Source: Pseudoscleropodium purum (lineage: Eukaryota > Streptophyta > Bryopsida > Hypnales > Brachytheciaceae). From it: a stretch of DNA of 64,000 bases. This document shows, one piece after another, positions 10,757 through 23,999 of the stretch. Position 1 is the first letter of the stretch. Each line of letters opens with the position of its first letter. The stretch is taken from contig OZ017795.1 of assembly GCA_963969395.1 (NCBI GenBank), positions 41,583,063 to 41,647,062 of the forward strand, in the 5' to 3' direction. The translations under genes were made by a program, and so were the position numbers. The notes under the pieces were generated by a model, which was given only the letters and a program-made list of their open reading frames with translations, was not told the DNA's origin and ran no database searches.

Positions 10757-13700
10757 GCTTAAATACTCAAATACTAAGATGAATGAACTTTAACATTTGA
10801 ATGAAATCCATCCAAAACTAGAGAGAATTCCTAAAGGAGTTCATTTAACACTATAATTCGATGTAGAATGGCTCCTATGTAACTTCACGTGACAAGATCT
10901 TCACTTCTATTGTATAGTTTGTGAAGTAATACAATAACTTTATTACTTGTTCATCACTACTTTCTAGCAAAATGCCAAAGAAGGGAAGTTAAATGCGTAT
11001 ATAAAAGGAAAAAGTTATGAATTTATCTTTGTTATTTCTATTCTTGTATTTTAGATTTTGTGTTGCAATGATTCTATCTATTTTTCAACATTTTTTCTAT
11101 TCTATCAACTTAGATTTTCACGTGCTTATTCCCTCCTAATTAATTATCTAAACACCCTGTTAAGTGAAGTTCTGGATTGTAAATAAGGGATGCTAACACT
11201 AGCAATACATTGACAATGAAAAAATAGTCGACCTCACCTATTGTCACTACTTCCCTACATCTTCCACAACATTGAAGTTGACTCCAATCTCACACTACAA
11301 TAGTATTCATTGTTGTATCTTTCAGAGATCATTGGAACTATGATTCTAACTTCTTGAATAGCCAAGAAGTTGTTGAGGAGAGGGGGGGGAGTCTAGTTGC
11401 GAAGATCTCTATAAAGACAATTTACAAGCTTTTGACTTTGCAAGATATGAAGGAAGAACATTTGAAGATTTATGATGTTCTCATAAATGTATGTATAAAA
11501 ATCAATTTCTTCAAAGTAAAAATAAATAAAAAAGGAGATGTGTATCTAATGTTGAAGTCAATGCACTAATGCAAGAGGCGTTTAACAAATTGTAAGAGGC
11601 TTGTAACACTCCAACGATTTGGGAAGTGGGAGAGAGGGAGTTTGTTGAGGGAAGGAGATGATAGTAGGTAGGGAGATGGGATGGCGAATTAGAGCTAATT
11701 TCCAATGGGATACTAAAACTCTAAGAATTAGAAGATGCCTAGAAGGAGCCTATGCACCTAGGAGAGCCCTCACATTTAAATTAGGTCACTTGTAGTTCAA
11801 CTTGCCACCCAAAGTGTTGGTCTTATGGGTCCCATCATCGCTAAGAGGCCAAAGATTCTAGTATTTGGGTTGCAAAAATTAGCAATTACTAGCTCCAAAT
11901 CACATCTTCTTTTGACATTTCCATGTTCATATTGACATTTCTTGGCAAAAGTTGTAATATACAAATTTCAAAAAGTGATTTATTTTGTTTTTTCTTCAAA
12001 TATCCCTTGTCCAAACCATCTTGCTCTACAAAGTCGAAATACAAGGACTATAGGCTAGAAGGGAGTTTAGAAGGGAGTCTAGAGTTCCAATTGCAATGGA
12101 AAGTGCATATTGGATCAAATTTGGGAGGTTCAAGCTACCTTTGGAAATGGACTTTTAAGAAGTCACAAGGAAAAGTTGGAAAAAAGTGTTGCCAAATTAA
12201 GGAGCTAGGATAGGAGTTTGAGGGCACTATTAGGGGCAAAGGTTGGAGGGCTAGGTATACAAAATGATGGGCTTGGAATTACTTATTGAGGGTTGGAAGG
12301 TCTTATCAAGGGTTTGTGGGAAGTTGTTGACAAGGTGGGAGAATTATGAGGTGTGAATAAAATATTATGGAGAAGTTCAAGGACTTGGGGAAAATGTTGG
12401 AGGGGAAGAACAAAAGAGGGATGAGGGCTTTTATTGCAAGGATGACAATGTAAAGGCAAATACTAACAATATTGATACACTTGGGGTCAAAAATTTATTA
12501 GGGTAGTTCATTCATTATGTGGATGGAAATAAAGGTAGGTATGATATTTATATATTACAAAAACATGTACTACAACGTTGGAACATCTTACTAACTACCC
12601 ATGTACCTATGTAGGACAAGGGGAGTGATGCTTCATTGGTAGAGTAGAAAAATAGTACTAAAGACAATGGTTGTGGACAATTTGATAGTATTGATGGGGA
12701 CCCCAATGGCATCAAAAATTTGTATAGGGATGGCACATGGAGTAAAAATCATACATCTCATGATCCTCAACCCTATGAACATATGAAAATGACAAGTTCC
12801 AAATTTCATTAGGATAGCAAGCCTACAATGCTTGGATTATTTTCAATTTTTTGGCTTCACTATATTTTACAAGTTATTGTATTGGAGAAAAATCATTATG
12901 CTAGGCACATTGATTAGGACAAAAAATGTAAAGAGAGCAAGGATTGGGAAAACTTGACTAAGCTTGGCTTGAAGGCATTTTTAGTAGTTCATTATACATG
13001 GGCATGAGAAAGCAACTTAATCGCAAGTCATATTTGCATAAGAAAGGATTCTAATTTCATTGTCTAATTATCCTAAACATCATGAGGTTTGAGGCTTTGA
13101 TAAAATGCTTACACATTATTAATCCAGAAATTTATGAGCAAGATAGAAATTTACCAAGTTATGACAAAATGTGCAAGTTTAGGGATTGCTAAATGCTGTT
13201 ATGGACTCATGCAAGGAGGTTTGGCATTACTTTTGATTTGGAGATGAATTGATCTCAATTTACCAACTTTTCATGGTTTAATTTTTTATAGTTTTATTAT
13301 AAAATGCCTAAATGAGGGTCTGAAGTTCTACTTCAATTCCAATTCTTGCTTTTGATTTTAACTATGAGTGGTTGAGAAACTACAAATTCTAATTTATATA
13401 TTCCACATGAATTGTTCTATTTCCTACCACTTCATAGGCATATAAAAAGCTTCTCTCCATAGTGGAAAATTGAAATTAAATTATTGTGATGGCCACATGG
13501 TAGATTGCAAAGATATACTACTATGATAATGATATGAGATTTTAGGTAAATTTTTTCTTTGCAAATCATGTTGATTTGTATATTGAGTATTAGAATTAGC
13601 AAAAGAAAATGGAGCACACCATAAAGTTTTTGCCACTATCTCGGTACTACATCTTAGATTAATGATGCATAGATGAATTTAGTAGATGAGGCCTCTAGGG

Positions 13701-14429
13701 AGGGAAAGGCAAACTCCCTAAAAGCTTCTAAATATATATATATGTATGATCATTTTACAATTGCAATATTTTCCTAGTTGTATCCTATTTTTTTGCAACT
13801 ATAGATTGACTGCTTTTGCAACTAAAACAATGATATAAAATAATTCTATTAGAGTTGGTGCTAATAGAGAGGATTATAGTCACATAATAGTTGTATAGGA
13901 TGCTACTTGCATAGTAGCTAGTTGTATCAAATATGTTTTTTTCTAGTGACTAAATATGACAATGGTAAATGTAGATAAAAATTTTAGAAAAAAAAATAGT
14001 ATTAGAGGCTCCTTTTAAGAAGAAAAAAAATAAAGTTAAAATAAAAGTTAAAATGCACATTGTAGTATAAATAGGGATATTTATAGAATGAATGAAAAAA
14101 GAAAAATGGATAAATGGGGTGTGACCAAGGTTACACCTTTTCATGAGGGTTGTGATCACTCATTTTTTAGGGTATAAATAGTTTAAAAAAAAATAATAAA
14201 CACCACATTGTAAGACCCAAAGATAGATAGATAGATATAAAATTGTGCATTGTGTTATTAGTTATTGTGAGAAGATAATTATAATTGCCAAATTGTCTTG
14301 TGTTCATTTTGTGCATTGTATTGAGGCTGCAAATAAGTAAGATTGGAAGATTTGTGAATAGAAATTGCTCGAAGTTTAGAGAGTGAGCTTGATCAATCAA
14401 ACATAAATAAAATGAGAAAGCTTGAAAGT
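10757..14429. other. gene-free stretch
   Basis: No credible gene is seen. Frames of 60-96 codons occur, for example plus 11,923-12,213 and minus 14,393-14,650, but none shows a domain, matching splice sites or a codon pattern like the real genes of this window. Between about 11,600 and 13,300 the base composition is slightly less A/T-rich, which may mark an old degraded coding insertion that I cannot identify. Positions 14,221-14,238 carry a short GATA microsatellite. Confidence 0.45.
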
Positions 14430-16200
14430 TTGTGATTGTTATTCTGGGTGTTCAATTCAAGATGAGACTTTGAGCCAGAATTCTGCGAGGTGAGAATTAG
14501 GAAGAAAGGTGGCAAATTGTGCTGTGGTTGATCAAGTTTGGACACCTGCATCCTTGAAAGGAAGTAGAAGATTGAAGCAGGAGTTTGAAGTAAATTTGGA
14601 GAAGGGTCTGGAGTTTGGATCAACGTGATGCTGGCAAAATTCTTGAGCAAATCAGTAAGCGCTTGAACAGCGAAGGAATGAACAAAAGATTGGAATTTGA
14701 AAATTCCAAATGAATTGGAATTATTGGGTGATCCAATTTGAGATTGAAGTTTAGAGACTGCCGATCAATGAGCAGCGTGTGATTCTCTTAGTGAAGAAAT
14801 TGATTATAAGTTGTACAATTGGGGATGTTGTCTGTCTTTGAGGATGATTTTGATTTGCAGATCTTCCGTCATTGAGGCAAGTCAATAGTTAATGCAAGAT
14901 CGATCTTCAAATTCACAAGTAAGGCAATTTCGAACATGAATCAGGGCCAGCAAAGAAGAAAGGAATTCCTGAATCTTTCGTAGGTGTTATGTGTTGAGTA
15001 AGCGGCCGTGACCAAAATTTCTTCACCGAACCCCAATATTTCAAACATTGATTCAATTTGTAGTCAGAGGGTGGTGATGCAAGTCTGAATTAGTTGATTG
15101 AACGAGAACCTAAAGGAAATTTCTGGAAATTTTGAAGTCTCGATCAAAATTTTTAATGAGAACCAGAATTCGGTGTAGGAATTACCGCATTGGAAATGGC
15201 ATCTCCATCAAACCTCCAAAGTGTTGAATCTTTGCTTGAATTTGGTTTCTTCTTAATCGTGAAGATTGAATATGTTGATCAGATCTAAGTCATCAACAAA
15301 ATTTTCATAAATTAGAAACAAATCATCCTAAAATTTCTGGAATTGGAAAGAGGCGCGACAGCAGGCGCTACGCTGCAGAGCCAGCCCGATTAGGGATTCA
15401 GGCCTGACAGTTGAAATCACACGGTCATAGGGTCCGGCTCACGGTTGTAGGTCCTATTTCCACGGTCATAGGGCTGAAATCGCAATTTTGGGTCACTACA
15501 CGCATATAGGGGCTGATTTCATAGTTTTAGGGTTGGTCCAATTTGGTCTTAGGTACTTTTGATTGAATTATATGAAATTTTAGTGTTTGATCTTAGGGTT
15601 TACAAGTTTGAACACATTGTGAATTATTTCAATGATTTGTGTTGTATTAACAATGGTTTGGATTATTTGACCTAAAAGCAAAAGGAGAGAAAAATTTCAT
15701 CAACAAAATATGAAACTTTACCTATATACTTTTACATAATTGAAGATTATTTGACATAGTTTATAGACACGCTACGCATATTTGCATGAATCATGTTAGC
15801 AATAGATTGACTAGAATATTTGATCAAAACATAAAAAGGTTTAATTAAGGAATTATGTGTACTATTTTAAAATACTATCTTGAACTGATTAGGTCTAGAT
15901 CATGCATTGCATCAAATGATTTGTCCAAACCTGAATTATTTGACCAAATTATTTGACCTCCCTTAGAACACTATATAGGACAAGGACTTCATTCATTGTG
16001 TCTGCATCCACCAAATTCAATTTCTAGGAATAAGAGTGAAAACTTGCGTTGTAGTTACTAAAAATAAAAATTTATATATATACATATTTCTCTATATTTT
16101 CAATTACATGTAACTTTAGTCACACAAACATTAGACTTATTGACCTTTCCTTAGGATTGACCCCCTATACTAGTATTCCCTGAATTTTGTTGGAAAAGGC
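14430..16200. other. unclassified segment with higher GC content, possibly repeat-derived
   Basis: Base composition rises to near balance between about 14,430 and 15,530, then falls again. There is no open frame of note. Positions 15,400-15,540 hold spaced repeats of a phrase resembling 'cacggtcatagggtc'. The block could be a retroelement leader or LTR, but I could not find a matching second LTR, primer-binding site or polypurine tract. Confidence 0.3.
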
Positions 16201-16989
16201 AAAATTTACATTACAGTAAACATGTCAAGAATGCATCTCCAATTTGGTGTAGAACTATGCAAAATTCTTTTATTAGATTGGAGAGGACAAAATCGTGAAG
16301 AAATAATGGATATTCTTATCACTCAATTTCAAGCTTGAGAGGAAATTGTATGGTTTGTAATGATGGCGTAATACAACTTCACACATTTTGTTGAAGTTGC
16401 TATGTCAAATATATGTATGATTGAAAAAAATGTCTTAAAAGATATCATAACAATCATCATCCATAAAGGAAAAAAAAAAAGAGTGATTTTTTAATTTTAA
16501 TTTTTTTGTATATAACATTTTTTAGAAGGCAATATTAGCCATTTATAAAACATAATCAAGTATGGTCTTTGATTTATTGTTAAAGCATGAAATTCATGAA
16601 AGCATTTTTCTACTTGATTGAATAGAGTAGCTTGTAGGAATTGAAGTCAATCTTCCTTTCCACCTTGTATTATTTATAAAATAGAAGAGAGGGCAATATA
16701 TAGTGCTAATTCAAAAGTAGATGGATAATATATATACTAATTCAAAGGTTGAATTAGTAGAAGTTTATAAGTTTCAATATTTTTTTCTTCAAAAAATCCT
16801 ATGTATAGAAGGCATGGGGTCTTACCATTTCACCATTTGAATTTGTAAAAAAGAATTGACTATGTAAGAAAAATTCTAGAAGTTGGCTAGTGTATAGTTG
16901 TTTCCTTTGACCATCTTATTGTATATTTATTTAGAGAAAGTTAGACATTTTTGTTGCATCTAAAATTTTGCATGATTTTGTACATGATT

Positions 16990-17345
16990 GTGTAGGTAAA
17001 AAAAGGGGGTTCAAAGTTTGTTGTCTTTTTACTGTAGGGCCAAAAAAGGTTTTTTGGAAACTTCAAAGTTTATAATCTTTCAAACTACATGGTCAAATGA
17101 ACTCAATTTTTTACCACACATTTTTATTATACTTCTATATAGATGGGGTCCAAAAAAAATTATTTATTAATTTGGACAAAGCATAAAAAATGGCAGTTTT
17201 GACTTTTTTTTTTCCTTCCAAAACACCATCCAACATTTAGAGATTACTTCTAACTTTCATTAAAATCTTGTGGTAGAAAAATCCTTGAAAACAACACCAA
17301 AATATAGCTACAATAATTAAACAACCTAAGTAGGATTGGTATATT
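16990..17345 (+). repeat. dispersed repeat G, copy 1
   Basis: It matches 20,290-20,640 in the same orientation. Shared landmarks are 'ttcaaagtttataatctttcaa' or a close variant, 'ttggacaaagcat', 'ttccaaaaca' with 'catcc', and 'gctacaataa'. It is non-coding. The flanks also contain family P-like phrases, so G may be part of a larger composite. Confidence 0.5.
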
Positions 17346-17589
17346 ATTAAAAAAATCAGTGTCACTTTGGACAAAATGTTGATTTGAGAATTTTAACCTC
17401 ATAAATCAAATTTGACCAATGAAGAACTGATAGGTCCTTTGCCTTTCTATAGTTAGGAGACTTTAGAGCCTGTTTTCACCTAGTAGACTACCTTCTTAAA
17501 AAAACAATCAACTAAGAAAAGTTGGAAAATGAAGGTACCTTTCATTTCCAAAAATCAATTTGGAATTTGGAGTCTTTAATAAAAAAATT

Positions 17590-18200
17590 ATGGAAAAAAT
17601 GTAGAGAGGATGTTCAAAAGTGTTAAAGAAAAATGGCCATTCCAATCCTTCTCTGAATTTTATTCATAACTTTTTATTAAAGACTCCAAATTGCAAACAA
17701 ATTTTTGGAGATGAAAGATATCTTCATTTCTCAACTTTTTTTAGCCAAATTATTTCATCTATAAAATTCTGTTTCAGATTTAGAGATTTTACTCAAAAAT
17801 TTTGGACAAATTTTAGAAAAGACGTTGGGAAATCATTACTTTTCATATTTTTGACATTTTTGAACATCTTCTCTAAATTTTGTCCTTAACTTTTGATTAG
17901 AGGATCAAAACTTCAAATAGACTATTGGAAATGAAAGGTTTCTTGAATTTCCAACTTCTCTTAGTTCAGAGGTTTTTCCAAAAAATTCTTCTACTATGCC
18001 AAACCGGCCTCCAAAGTGTGCTAAATTTTTTTAAACAAAATTTCCAACACTTCTCTAAATTTCATTTATAACTTTTAATTGAAGAAATGAAATATCAAAC
18101 GGATTGTTGGAGATGAAAATTGGTTCAATTCCACAACTTTTTTTAAGAGAAAGTTTTTTGAAAAAATTTCATTTATTAGGCGCAAATGACCTCCAAAGTC
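17590..18200 (+). repeat. three imperfect tandem repeats of about 180-220 bp
   Basis: The phrase 'cttctctaaatttcatttataactttt' recurs in variant form at about 17,648, 17,868 and 18,051. Each is followed by a block resembling 'ggagatgaaagatatcttcatttctcaactttttt'. The spacings are about 220 and 183 bp. The 89-codon plus-strand frame at 17,620 lies wholly inside the repeats and is not credible as a gene. Confidence 0.5.
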
Positions 18201-18499
18201 TACTGACTTTAATAGACACTGAATTGTGAATACTTAATTTAAAAGTAAACTACAATGTGAAATGAATTCCAAGAGATTCCAAAAGATTCCAAAAATGTTT
18301 AACAAAAATTTATTGATTGCATCATTGTACTATCCAAATCAACAAAAAGAATGTCACCATTAACAAAAAAAATGTGAAAATGGAAATTGTAGTACCCAAA
18401 CCAACAAAAATATGTTGATTTTCTATTGATTTGAACGTCATTTTGTAGTAGTGGTAGACTATTTTATAGTAGGGTTTTTTCAATGAGAATTTGCTTGTA

Positions 18500-19410
18500 G
18501 TTATATAGACAATGAACCACATGAATCTCTATCATGAAAATGATTACAACAAATAATGCATTTGTATGCTTATGCAATCATCTATAGTGTTTATTATAAA
18601 AAAATTCATATACTTCTTAACTATTACAAATTATCATTAAGAATCTTCACTACATAATCTTTTAAATATCAATGTATAAAATCATCACTTAATAAGGATC
18701 AAGTCCCTTACTTGAACTATCATTGTGAATTTCATCAACTTATACTTTAAAGTTTGAGATTTGAAAAAGCAATGATCATAACTCTTGAAGCTAACTAGTC
18801 ACTAATTTAAAATTCTATTAGTCATCTTATAGTTTCTCATATCATTTCTTATAAAATTTTAATAAGTACCTATTTACACTTACAAATCTATAGTAATAAT
18901 TTAAAAAAAATTCAAACTCCAAAAATTATTTCTATTTTAAAATCTTTTATCAAGTCTTAAATTTTAAATTTTCTTTATTAATATAAATATTTGTCAAAAG
19001 ACCATTATTATTCAACTATAAGCATTTCAATTTCAATTTTTCTTCTCTTTATAATTCATAATCAAAATCAATAGTCCAACTAAAAAGTTCATACCAATAA
19101 TTCTTGCACCAAGTCATCCTTTGCAAAAGTTTGCATCCTTTCAAAATTTAGTTTGCTAATCTAATAGTATACTTGAAATTGTTTCACTTCAACCTTGGAC
19201 TACCCTTGTTAATTTTTTTCCAATTGTATCACAACCAAAAGCATTGACTATAGCCTTAGGTATATGAACAAAGCTTGCTTGAGTGATTACAATTCAATCC
19301 AACCTTCAAGTTATTGTCTAGTCCTTAATCCCTAAAAGACAATTGTCTATTGAATGAACAATTGACAATCTAATAGGTTCTTATGAAGTCAATTTTAGTT
19401 GAATGATCAC
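18500..19410 (+). repeat. diverged dispersed repeat L, copy 2
   Basis: Positions 18,500-19,130 match 1,120-1,760. The tail at 19,330-19,410 (AATTGTCTATTGAATGAACA, then a block ending 'tgaagtcaattttag') matches 5,020-5,090. In this copy the two blocks are about 200 bp apart, not 3.2 kb. No coding sequence is present. Confidence 0.55.
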
Positions 19411-20289
19411 AAAATTAGGTGTGAAGATGTACCCCTTTGTGGAATTTTTTTTATCTAATCAAGGTGCCTAAATAAAAAATTATGCTACCCTATATGCTAC
19501 CCTAAACTTTTTCAACAACTTGGGCAATTTAGAAGTCTTTTGGGAATCTTTTGCAAAAATGCTCATCAACTTTTGAAATTTGGTATGAACTTAAATAATA
19601 AAATATTGCATACGACTTTCTAAAAAGACAAATTTTAATCCTCATATCACATTCTAAAAGAATGAGAACTTTGTTAGCTATGTTGGGGCAATTTAAAAGA
19701 GAACATTTTCCTCAAACTTCCAGTCATACAAGTGTACCCCATGTTGTAACCATGGCCAAAATAAAAATAAAATTTTATTTTTTTAATTGATAAAAACTTT
19801 GAAATTCAATAACTTTCACGCCATAGGTCTAAATGGCAAGAAATAGAGTTTGTACACCCTTCTTTGCCAACAACTTTCCAACAAGACCAAAACAACAACT
19901 AAAGAGATGCACAATTTAAGAGACCTCAATACAACAAACTAACAAAATAAAACAATCTAATTTAAGGTATTGATTATCTTTCTATTTGTGAAGTTCTCAA
20001 ATGTTTTATTACATATTCCAAATGTTTTTCTTTAGCTTTCACCATTTGAATTTGAAATAAATTTTTTTGTCATTACACAAGAAATCCTCAAAAAATGATT
20101 AGTGTAATGCCAATTCACTTCATGTCCTTGCATTGCAAGGTGATTTAGAGTGAGCTAAATTCTATATTTTCTTCTAAAATTTTTCATGAGTGAACTTAAT
20201 ATAATATACTAATGAATGGTCAAAATCCTCATTTATTTCTAGAGTAAAACTTTACTCTAAAAGGACTCAAAGTCTACTATCCTTGTTTT
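19411..20289. other. gene-free stretch
   Basis: A/T-rich DNA without a supportable gene, RNA or clear element boundary. Confidence 0.5.
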
Positions 20290-20640
20290 TCTAGAATGAA
20301 AAAAAGTTTTTTTCTTAGTTCAAACTTTATAATCTTTCAATCTGCAAGGTCAATTGGGCTGAAATTTTTTCCTCACATTTACTTACTTAATTATCACACT
20401 TTTAACTTTTGTATAGTTGGAATTAAAGAAATTTTAAAATTTTTCATGTTGGACAAAGCATCAAAAAGTAGTAGTTTCAGACTTTTTCTCTTCCAAAACA
20501 TCCTCTAACCTTCATAGATTATGCTTTTAGAAAATTTTTGCTAAAACTTTACCTAGACTTATTAGTGGCTACAATAAACTAAAAAATCATCGAGCTTTGT
20601 TGGATGAAATTGCCAAAAATATTTCTTAAGAATATTAGAT
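20290..20640 (+). repeat. dispersed repeat G, copy 2
   Basis: Second copy of the block at 16,990-17,345, in the same orientation. The 70-codon frame at 20,296 falls inside it and looks accidental, with a low-complexity hydrophobic composition. Confidence 0.5.
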
Positions 20641-21197
20641 TTGCGCAAAATTAATTTAGATGCTATTTATTAATTTCATATAATAGTATCAATGGAAGTA
20701 CAAATGAGGTGGATGGATGTTAGTAAAATGAATGATTTTTTTTATTGGCCTTCAATTCAAAATGCAAGATCTTCTACTAAGAAGAAAAACAAAAGTTAAA
20801 TATTGATTTTATCCAAATAGAAAAAAGAAAGTTGCTCAAAGACACCAATAAGAGGTTCTTTAAATCATAACATTTTTTTTCATCAAATTCTAGTCAAAAC
20901 TACAACTTTTCTTACAAAGTACAAAATCTTTAGAATTTTTATTTTTTTCATATCTAGTTATAGGATCTTGCATTAGACTAGTATAAAAATATGTGGATTA
21001 CAATATATTTGTATTTTAAGTGAAGAAAATTTGAATTTTTGGTACCTTACCTAACTAGATTTTAAAGCTTTGAATCTTCTTTGGTTGAAAATTTTGCACT
21101 ACTAGTATTGAATTTTAAGAAATTAGATTGAAGAATTGAATTAAAAGTCTTAATTTTTTTCTTAAAACATGCTTGATTCTTATTGTTTAATAAATTA

Positions 21198-22650
21198 TTA
21201 ACCCCTAAAGTTTCTTGACTATGCTTTCAACAAAAACACTCCAAAATTGCCATTTTTAGGACAAATACCAAAAGAAAATTTTAAACATTTAACCATATGA
21301 TCTTGTAGTATGATAATTTAAAAATATGTGGAGAAAATTTCAGAAATTTCCACCATGTAGATTGCAAGATGTTAGCATTTGAATTGACAAAATGTCTTTT
21401 TTTGGCCCTGTGAAAATTCGGGCAGTTGCACTTCACAAGGTCGCATTTGTGTTAAAAAATGTCCAAAATGGTTGCAACTCTTTGAAATCATTCTTCAAAG
21501 CAAGTTGGCTACATGCTTGAAAATTTTTAGATCATTGGGAATTGTACAACATATAGGAAAAAAATAGTAAATACAAAGAACTAGAGAATGAGTCAAAATA
21601 CTAAATTGTTAATAATTTAGTTATAGAATTGAAAATTCCAATCCCAATAGTTGTAATGTTGTAATAAACAATCTTCCCCAAATTTTTTTATTTTTTTTCA
21701 AAAATCTTGAAAATTGAGTCCAATAAAGAACTTTAAAGTTTATTTTGGAGTTGAGAATTCAAAACTGCCCTGCAAACTAAAACACCCCATAACTTTTGAC
21801 TTATTGATCAAAATGGAATGATTCAAAACTTTATATATATAATTTCAAATTTTTGTTTTTGAAAAAATTGATTTTTTCAGATCCGCCCGGACTGCCCGAG
21901 TTGAGAAACAAACTACATATTAGGCCATAACTTTTGACTCATATTTCCAAATGTCCTAAAATTTAATGCACATGAAAGATATTCCTTATCCACACCTTCT
22001 GTTAAAATTTGGGCCAAAAATATGGAAATCTCCACTCACATGCACCTACCCAAAAAAGTTATATTGCCAAAAAATGCACCTTCTATTGGTCTTCTAGGGG
22101 TTAATTAGAAGCACATACAAGATTGAAAGAAAAAAACTAAATTGTTAATAGATTGAAGATGGAATTGAAACACTATAATTCCAGTGGTGAAATTGTTCTA
22201 TCAAGTGAACTAAATTCTACTAGTTTGTTTTTTAAATGGTGAGAATTGGGTTCAAAGATGAATCATTCGAGTTATTTTTTCCAAAAAGATGCTTAAACTG
22301 CCTCCAAAACAAGACTCTCCATAACTTTTTCATCACTAGTCTATAGAAAATAAATCCAATCATTCTAAATAGATAAAAATACTTTCTATGAGAAAAAAAA
22401 TTATAAAAAAATTATTTTGACTTTTGTGATATTTTGGTGCTAGTACAGAACAAACAACAATTTGGACTTAGGGTGGCATAACTTCTTCTCATGGTTACCA
22501 ATTGAAATAAAAATTATATTTTTTTTGAAAGCTAATGTGCTTTGTCATGTTCAAATATAATTTTATAAATTTTAACAAAAACTGAGATTTTGGAGCTTAC
22601 CCAAAATCTATTTTGTCTCCCTAGGGACCATTGGATCTTTAAGGTAAAGA
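21198..22650 (+). mobile_element. composite family P element with TTAA-flanked ends
   Basis: The left end is TTAACCCCTAAAG at 21,198. An inverted CTAGGGGTTAA ends at 22,104, so a unit of about 907 bp is bounded by TTAA and short inverted termini. Beyond it, 22,105-22,650 continues with sequence matching 63,040-63,600. The core carries the family P landmarks: 'gatcttgtagta', 'gcagttgcacttca', 'gttggctacatgc', 'cataacttttgact' and 'gatcaaaatggaatgattc'. No transposase frame exists. It is non-autonomous and heavily mutated. Confidence 0.55.
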
Positions 22651-22689
22651 GTTGAAAATCAATTTGTGAAGGTTTGTCTTCTTCAAATA

Positions 22690-22850
22690 TTTTCCAATAA
22701 ATTTTCTTTAAAAGAAAAATAGAATTGGCATCTAATCCAAGTTTTATAATTTTATTGAAGCTTCATGGAATTAGTTATAAATTTTTGAAGTTGAATAGAG
22801 GTGATCTCTAAAAACATCCACCTCTTAAAATTTGTACATGTACAAGTTGG
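22690..22850 (+). repeat. short dispersed repeat, pair with 27,250-27,410
   Basis: Both copies contain 'aaaaatagaa' plus 'tggcatctaa' with 'cccaagtt' or 'tccaagtt', then 'ggaattagttataaa' or a near variant, then 'gaagttgaa', then a 'ccacctc' or 'ccacttc' block. They are direct in orientation and non-coding. Confidence 0.55.
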
Positions 22851-22965
22851 ATATGATAATTTTACAACCAACCAATTTGAGCTATTCACATTTCTTTGTA
22901 CAATATGTTATATAATTAGTATATCTTTGCAAGCAAAATCATCATTGCATCTTACACAATTCCAA

Positions 22966-23597
22966 TCAAACATACCAAATTTCACTTTTAAAAAAACAAA
23001 AATCCATTTTGGGTGAATTTTAAAAGTCAATTTTTATGATTTTACATAATGTTTTATAGAAAACAATTGGTGATGGATTTTCTTAGTTTGATTTCAAAGA
23101 TATGTAGGAAACATTTGCTCACACCTCTTTCCTTCAACAAGCATCTCCCAAAAAGTTTCACAAGTCCTTCCTATAGAGATTTCCATATTGGTGTGACAAT
23201 GTCCAAAATTTTGTAAAATAGAAACCTCTTTATTATAATTAAATTTTTCTATTTGCCCCTCATACGGTATTTAATTTTGTGCATTTGAGCAGGATGGTAC
23301 AATCACTTTGCCAAAATCTAGTTAATTGATATAGAGATACCTATCTTGCAAAATTTTGTCATATGACATTTCAAAAAGAAATTTCTATAGAAGGAATTGC
23401 GAAACTTTTTTGGAAATACTCATTTTAAAGAAAGTGGTGTGTATAGATGTTCCCTACATATCTATGAAATCAAAATTTAAAAACTCACCATCAATTGTTC
23501 ATAGTAAAGTATTTTGTAAAACTATAAAAATTGACTTTGAAAATTTACCAGAAATGAAATTTTGATTTTTGGAAACTAAAATTTGGTATGCTTGATC
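22966..23597. repeat. large inverted repeat, arms about 265 bp
   Basis: The left arm (about 22,966-23,230) and right arm (about 23,330-23,597) are inverted copies with moderate divergence. Landmarks on the left are 'catcaaacataccaaatttca', 'caattggtgatgg' and 'tttcacaagtccttcctatag'. On the right they appear inverted as 'aaatttggtatgcttgatc', 'ccatcaattgttc' and 'ctatagaaggaattgcgaaac'. The spacer of about 100 bp is unrelated. The right arm ends where the MITE at 23,597 begins. Confidence 0.7.
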
Positions 23598-23865
23598 ATT
23601 AGAAGAATTTTGGGGGGTCCAAAAGTTTGTTTTGGGCCTGTTCCCCCACAGCAAGGGGAACAGCCCGGTGTCAAGAAAAAAAATTCATAAAAAATAAAAT
23701 AAAAATAAAAATTAGTCTCCAAATGCAAAATTTATAAATAAATAAAAATTGGTCAATGACGTGGTAGGGGCTCGGCCACGTTAGACCGCTACGTCAAACT
23801 TGTTTCTTGCATTTGCAGGCTCTGATAACTCACAGGCATCTAGAGGCCCCAAAAATCTTCTAATG
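23597..23865. mobile_element. MITE, CATTAGAAGA family, copy 3
   Basis: The ends are CATTAGAAGAATTTTGGGG and the inverse of CATTAGAAGATTTTTGGGG, the best preserved of three copies. The interior has the GC-rich 'gggcctgttcccccac' block, an A/T-rich centre and a second GC-rich block (CTCGGCCACGTTAGACC). It is about 269 bp and has no coding frame. Confidence 0.7.
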
Positions 23866-23999
23866 TGTGTGAGGATTGTGTGTTCATTGTGCAAGATGAA
23901 AAAAATTCCAATTCTTTTTCTATACTATACAAAAATATTTGGTGTGCTCAGATTGTCCAGTTGTAAGATTATTATACCTGAGCTGTACATTGCCGGTGC

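Noticed and set aside
14430..16200. Possible solo LTR or retroelement leader
   Set aside because: No second LTR, primer-binding site, polypurine tract or terminal TG/CA with duplication could be shown.
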